The position numbers were made by a program, and so were the translations under genes. The notes beneath the pieces are model-generated. The model was not told the origin of the DNA. It worked only from the letters and a program-made list of their open reading frames with translations, and did not search any database. DNA of 36,365 bases from Bacteroidia bacterium (GTDB lineage Bacteria; Bacteroidota; Bacteroidia; Bacteroidales; Bacteroidaceae), in contig RZZX01000015.1 in assembly GCA_009929715.1 (NCBI GenBank), positions 1 through 36,365 on the forward strand, given 5' to 3'. Positions 32,938 through 36,365 of this stretch are shown here, in pieces. Positions within the stretch are counted from its first letter, which is position 1. Each line of letters opens with the position of its first letter.

Positions 32938-35400
32938 ATGGACATTTCTTATAACTGGCTAAAAGAGTATGTTGATTTCGATTTAACGCCTCATGAAGTA
33001 GCTGATGCGCTGACTTCTATTGGTTTGGAAACTGGTAGTGTGGAAGAGGTACAGACTATTAAGGGGGGCTTAGAAGGCCTTGTTATCGGTGAGGTACTCA
33101 CTTGTGTGGAGCATCCTAATTCTGATCACTTACATATTACAACGGTTAATTTAGGCAACGGAGAGCCTACACAAATAGTTTGTGGTGCAGCGAATGTAGC
33201 TGCCGGACAGAAAGTGGTGGTCGCTACACTGGGGGCAGTACTTTATGATGGTGATAGTAGTTTCACCATCAAGAAATCGAAAATTCGTGGTGTGGAGTCG
33301 GTCGGTATGATTTGTGCAGAAGATGAGATTGGTGTCGGAACGAGCCATGACGGTATCATCGTTTTACCGTCGGATGCGGTGCCAGGTACCTTGGCTAAGA
33401 CCTATTACAATGTGAAGAGCGATTATGTGTTGGAGGTAGATATCACTCCTAACCGTGCCGATGCTTGTTCGCATTATGGTGTAGCGCGCGATCTTTACGC
33501 TTATCTCCTTCAGAATGGTCAAAAAGCTTGTTTGCAACGTCCGTCTGTTGATGCTTTTGAGGTAGACAATCACGATTTGGATATACAAGTGAAGGTCGAA
33601 AACGGTGAGGCATGTCCCCACTATGCTGGTGTGACGGTCAAAGGAGTCACTGTTAAAGAGAGTCCTGACTGGTTGCAGAACAAATTGCGCTTGATCGGTA
33701 TCCGTCCTATTAATAATGTAGTCGATGTCACGAACTATATCGTACATGCGTTTGGACAACCGTTGCACTGCTTTGATGCAGATAAGATTAAAGGGGGTGA
33801 GGTCATTGTCAAAACCATGCCCGAAGGTACGCCGTTTGTAACGTTGGACGAAGTGGAACGTAAGTTGAATGAGCGTGACTTGATGATTTGTAATCAAGAA
33901 CAGCCCATGTGCTTGGCAGGGGTTTTTGGCGGACTAGATTCCGGTTCTACGGAGCAGACCACCAATGTGTTTATAGAGAGTGCTTACTTTCATCCAACAT
34001 GGGTGCGTAAAGCAGCTCGTCGTCATGGCTTGAATACCGATTCTTCTTTCCGCTTTGAACGGGGAGTCGACCCGAACAATCTTATTTATTGTTTGAAATT
34101 GGCTGCCTTAATGATTAAAGAGTTGGCCGGTGGTACCATCTCTAGCGAAATAAAAGAGGTGTGCAGTGCACCTGCTGAAGATTTTAAAGTGGAATTGAGC
34201 TATGCTAAGGTGAACAGTCTGATTGGTAAAGTAGTTCCGACAGAAACGGTTAAGAGCATTGTTAGCAGTTTGGAGATGAAGATCGAAAGCGAAACAGCCG
34301 ACGGGTTGTCTCTTTCTGTACCGCCTTATCGGGTTGATGTGCAGCGTGACTGTGATGTGATTGAAGATATTTTGCGTATCTACGGATATAATAATGTAGA
34401 GATCCCGACAACCTTGAAATCGAGCTTAACCACTAAAGGGGATGACGATCGGTCGAATAAACTTCAAAATCTGGTAGCCGAACAGTTGGTTGGTTGCGGA
34501 TTTAATGAAATATTGAATAACTCGCTCACTTGTGGAGCGTATTATGAAGGGTTGGAAAGCTATCCTGCCACACACGCCGTACAGCTCCTAAATCCTCTAA
34601 GTAACGATTTGAATGTGATGCGTCAGACCTTGTTGTTTGGCGGATTGGAAAGCATTGCGCACAATGCCAACCGTAAGAATGCCGATTTGAGATTCTTTGA
34701 ATTTGGTAATTGCTATGCTTATGACGGTGAAAAGAAAAACTCGGAGAAGGTGTTAGCTCCCTATACAGAGGCATATCACTTAGGTTTGTGGGTCACAGGA
34801 CAGAGCATTACCAACTCATGGGCACACCCCGATCAGGAGAGCTCGGTCTATGAACTGAAAGCTTATGTGGAAAATATTTTAAAACGTCTAGGGCTTAACT
34901 TGCGTCAGCTGGTGGTTGGCCAACTGACTAGTGATATTTATTCGACCGCTCTATCGGTACATACCAAAGGAGGTAAATGTTTGGCAACTTTTGGTGTTAT
35001 CACGAAGAAGTTATTGAAAGCTTTTGATATTGATAATGAAGTGTACTATGCCGATTTGAATTGGAAAGAGTTGATGAAAGCCATTCGTTCGGTGAAAGTG
35101 AGCTATACAGAATTATCGAAATTCCCTGGTGTTAAGCGTGATTTAGCTTTGTTGATCGATAAAAAGATTGAGTTTGCTCAGATTGAAAAGATCGCTTTTG
35201 AAACAGAACGTAAGCTTTTGAAAGAGGTTGCTTTGTTCGATGTATATGAAGGCAAGAACTTAGAAGCTGGTAAGAAATCGTATGCGGTTAGTTTCTTCTT
35301 GCAAGATGAGAATCAGACACTGAACGATAAAGCCATCGACAAAATTATGTCTAAACTGGTGAAGAACTTCGAAACGCAGTTGGACGCTAAATTAAGATAA
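32938..35400 (+). CDS. pheT: Phenylalanine--tRNA ligase beta subunit
   Basis: Large subunit of the alpha2beta2 synthetase that charges tRNA-Phe. The 820-residue length is full. The tRNA-binding OB domain (about 40-150) has GEVLTCVEHPNSDHLHITTVNLG, followed by B3/4 editing and B5 domains (RVDVQRDCDVIEDILRIYGYNNVEIP), the catalytic-like core (SLTCGAYYEG, LLNPLSNDLNVMRQTLL), and the C-terminal FDX-ACB domain beginning near YTELSKFPGVKRDLALLID. pheS is not in the window, so the subunit genes are separated, as in many Bacteroidota. A YebC-family gene follows 37 bp later. Confidence 0.97.
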   Translation: MDISYNWLKEYVDFDLTPHEVADALTSIGLETGSVEEVQTIKGGLEGLVIGEVLTCVEHPNSDHLHITTVNLGNGEPTQIVCGAANVAAGQKVVVATLGAVLYDGDSSFTIKKSKIRGVESVGMICAEDEIGVGTSHDGIIVLPSDAVPGTLAKTYYNVKSDYVLEVDITPNRADACSHYGVARDLYAYLLQNGQKACLQRPSVDAFEVDNHDLDIQVKVENGEACPHYAGVTVKGVTVKESPDWLQNKLRLIGIRPINNVVDVTNYIVHAFGQPLHCFDADKIKGGEVIVKTMPEGTPFVTLDEVERKLNERDLMICNQEQPMCLAGVFGGLDSGSTEQTTNVFIESAYFHPTWVRKAARRHGLNTDSSFRFERGVDPNNLIYCLKLAALMIKELAGGTISSEIKEVCSAPAEDFKVELSYAKVNSLIGKVVPTETVKSIVSSLEMKIESETADGLSLSVPPYRVDVQRDCDVIEDILRIYGYNNVEIPTTLKSSLTTKGDDDRSNKLQNLVAEQLVGCGFNEILNNSLTCGAYYEGLESYPATHAVQLLNPLSNDLNVMRQTLLFGGLESIAHNANRKNADLRFFEFGNCYAYDGEKKNSEKVLAPYTEAYHLGLWVTGQSITNSWAHPDQESSVYELKAYVENILKRLGLNLRQLVVGQLTSDIYSTALSVHTKGGKCLATFGVITKKLLKAFDIDNEVYYADLNWKELMKAIRSVKVSYTELSKFPGVKRDLALLIDKKIEFAQIEKIAFETERKLLKEVALFDVYEGKNLEAGKKSYAVSFFLQDENQTLNDKAIDKIMSKLVKNFETQLDAKLR

Positions 35401-35437
35401 TAATCATATTAACTACAGTATATAAAAAAATAAACCA

Positions 35438-36178
35438 ATGGGAAGAGCGTTTGAATATAGAAAAGCTTCCAAGCTAAAAAGATGGGGCAACATGGCCCGT
35501 ACATTTACTCGAATCGGTAAACAAATTGCTATTGCGGTGAAAGCTGGTGGTGGCGATCCTGAGAATAATCCACATCTTCGTGCCGTTATTGCTACAGCAA
35601 AACGTGAAAACATGCCGAAGGACAATGTAGAGCGTGCTATCAAAAATGCGTTAGGCAAGGATCAGAAGGATTATAAGGAGATGAACTATGAAGGATACGG
35701 TCCTTTTGGTATTGCGGTTTATGTAGAAACAGCAACCGATAATACCACCCGTACGGTAGCCAATGTTCGTAGTGTCTTCAATAAATTTGGCGGTTCTCTT
35801 GGAACTTCAGGTAGTCTTGATTTCATCTTTACGCGTAAGTCTATGTTTACTATTACTCCGAAAGAGGGGTTGGATATGGATGAACTGATTATGGAGTTGA
35901 TCGACTATGGGGTAGAAGATGAATACGACATGGATGAGGCTGAAAATGAAATCACTCTTTACGGTGATCCGAAAGCGTTCAGTCAGATTCAGACTTACCT
36001 TGAAAGTAATGGTTTTGAAGTAAAAGCGGCTGAGTTCACTCGTATCCCAACCGATGAAAAAGAGTTGAACGATGAGCAACGGGCTACCATTGACAAGATG
36101 GTAGATCGCCTAGAAGACGATGAGGATGTTCAAAACGTTTATACGAACGTTAAGCCGGTTGAAGGCGACGAGGAATAA
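35438..36178 (+). CDS. YebC/TACO1-family protein
   Basis: A 246-residue member of the YebC/TACO1 family. Signatures include GRAFEYRKASKLKRWGNMARTFTRIGKQIAIAVK at the N terminus, NMPKDNVERAIKNALGK, and YEGYGPFGIAVYVETATDNTTRTVANVR. The family has been described both as a DNA-binding regulator and, for TACO1 and recent bacterial work, as a translation factor acting on difficult peptide stretches. Position after pheT supports a translation link but does not prove it. The C terminus is acidic (VEGDEE). Two terminators follow. Confidence 0.93.
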   Translation: MGRAFEYRKASKLKRWGNMARTFTRIGKQIAIAVKAGGGDPENNPHLRAVIATAKRENMPKDNVERAIKNALGKDQKDYKEMNYEGYGPFGIAVYVETATDNTTRTVANVRSVFNKFGGSLGTSGSLDFIFTRKSMFTITPKEGLDMDELIMELIDYGVEDEYDMDEAENEITLYGDPKAFSQIQTYLESNGFEVKAAEFTRIPTDEKELNDEQRATIDKMVDRLEDDEDVQNVYTNVKPVEGDEE

Positions 36179-36207
36179 ACGCTAACGTCCCACTTTAACG
36201 GATAGAT

Positions 36208-36258
36208 TACCCAACTTCCGATAACCACTTGGTTATCGGAAGTTGGGTTCTTTTTTTT
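36208..36258 (+). terminator. Strong intrinsic terminator after the YebC-family gene
   Basis: An 18-bp perfect stem (36209-36226 and 36231-36248) with a 4-nt loop is followed by a run of eight T residues. It ends the pheT-yebC unit. Confidence 0.95.
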
Positions 36259-36307
36259 ATATAGCTATTTATTGCTGTCCGGTAAAACTTTTATTTCCCC
36301 CAAGAAT

Positions 36308-36343
36308 TAGGGCTGAAATTCTCGCTTGAATTTCAGCCCTTTT
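36308..36343 (+). terminator. Second intrinsic terminator at the right edge
   Basis: GGGCTGAAATTC (36310-36321) and its exact complement (36328-36339) enclose a 6-nt loop, followed by TTTT on the plus strand. It may be a back-up for the first terminator or belong to a neighbour beyond the window. Confidence 0.8.
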
Positions 36344-36365
36344 AACTTCCTTTGCGATTACTATA

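Overview
The window looks like a chromosomal segment from a member of the Bacteroidales (Bacteroidota). The reasons are a complete SusC/SusD polysaccharide-utilisation locus, seven trp genes in the order trpB-E-G-D-C-F-A, many upstream regions with the Bacteroidota-type -7 element TAnnTTTG, few clear Shine-Dalgarno sites, and XylR/AraC-type, PepSY-like and BspA-like LRR proteins that are common in this group. No phage, plasmid, IS, rRNA, tRNA or CRISPR was found. I cannot name the genus.

Layout. 1-174: left edge, possibly the start of a leftward gene, plus a hairpin behind trpA. 175-6670 (minus): the trp operon, encoding all steps from chorismate to tryptophan. 6671-6989: its leader. This has a strong promoter match, a 19-residue leader peptide with two adjacent Trp codons, and a 14-bp terminator hairpin, so it reads as a ribosome-mediated transcription attenuator. 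7009-8894 (minus): grpE-dnaJ with a strong terminator. 9154-10770 (plus): an ABC-F ATPase whose second nucleotide site is degenerate. 10922-12981 (plus): ECF sigma factor, a small single-pass membrane protein (possible anti-sigma factor) and a lipoprotein with a C-terminal membrane anchor. 12982-14031 (minus): secreted LRR protein. 14141-15028 (plus): CPBP-family membrane protease. 15100-18458 (minus): response regulator, histidine kinase and two secreted PepSY-like proteins. 18690-19283 (plus): SAM methyltransferase, followed by a non-coding block with four 22-nt repeats.

19637-30077 (plus): a polysaccharide-utilisation locus of SusC transporter, SusD lipoprotein, a third lipoprotein (probably surface glycan-binding), ROK sugar kinase, a GH2 enzyme resembling exo-beta-D-glucosaminidase, and a XylR-like regulator. 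The expected flow is capture and import of a glucosamine-bearing oligosaccharide, periplasmic release of the terminal sugar, phosphorylation inside the cell, and regulation by sugar sensing. A direct repeat upstream of susC is a candidate operator.

30227-36178: housekeeping genes ispE (minus), then dnaB, pheT and a YebC-family gene (plus), ending in two intrinsic terminators.

The points most worth following up are the trp attenuator, the one-site ABC-F protein, an exact 24-nt box placed identically before the response regulator and the PepSY gene, and the regulatory sequences of the SusC/D locus.
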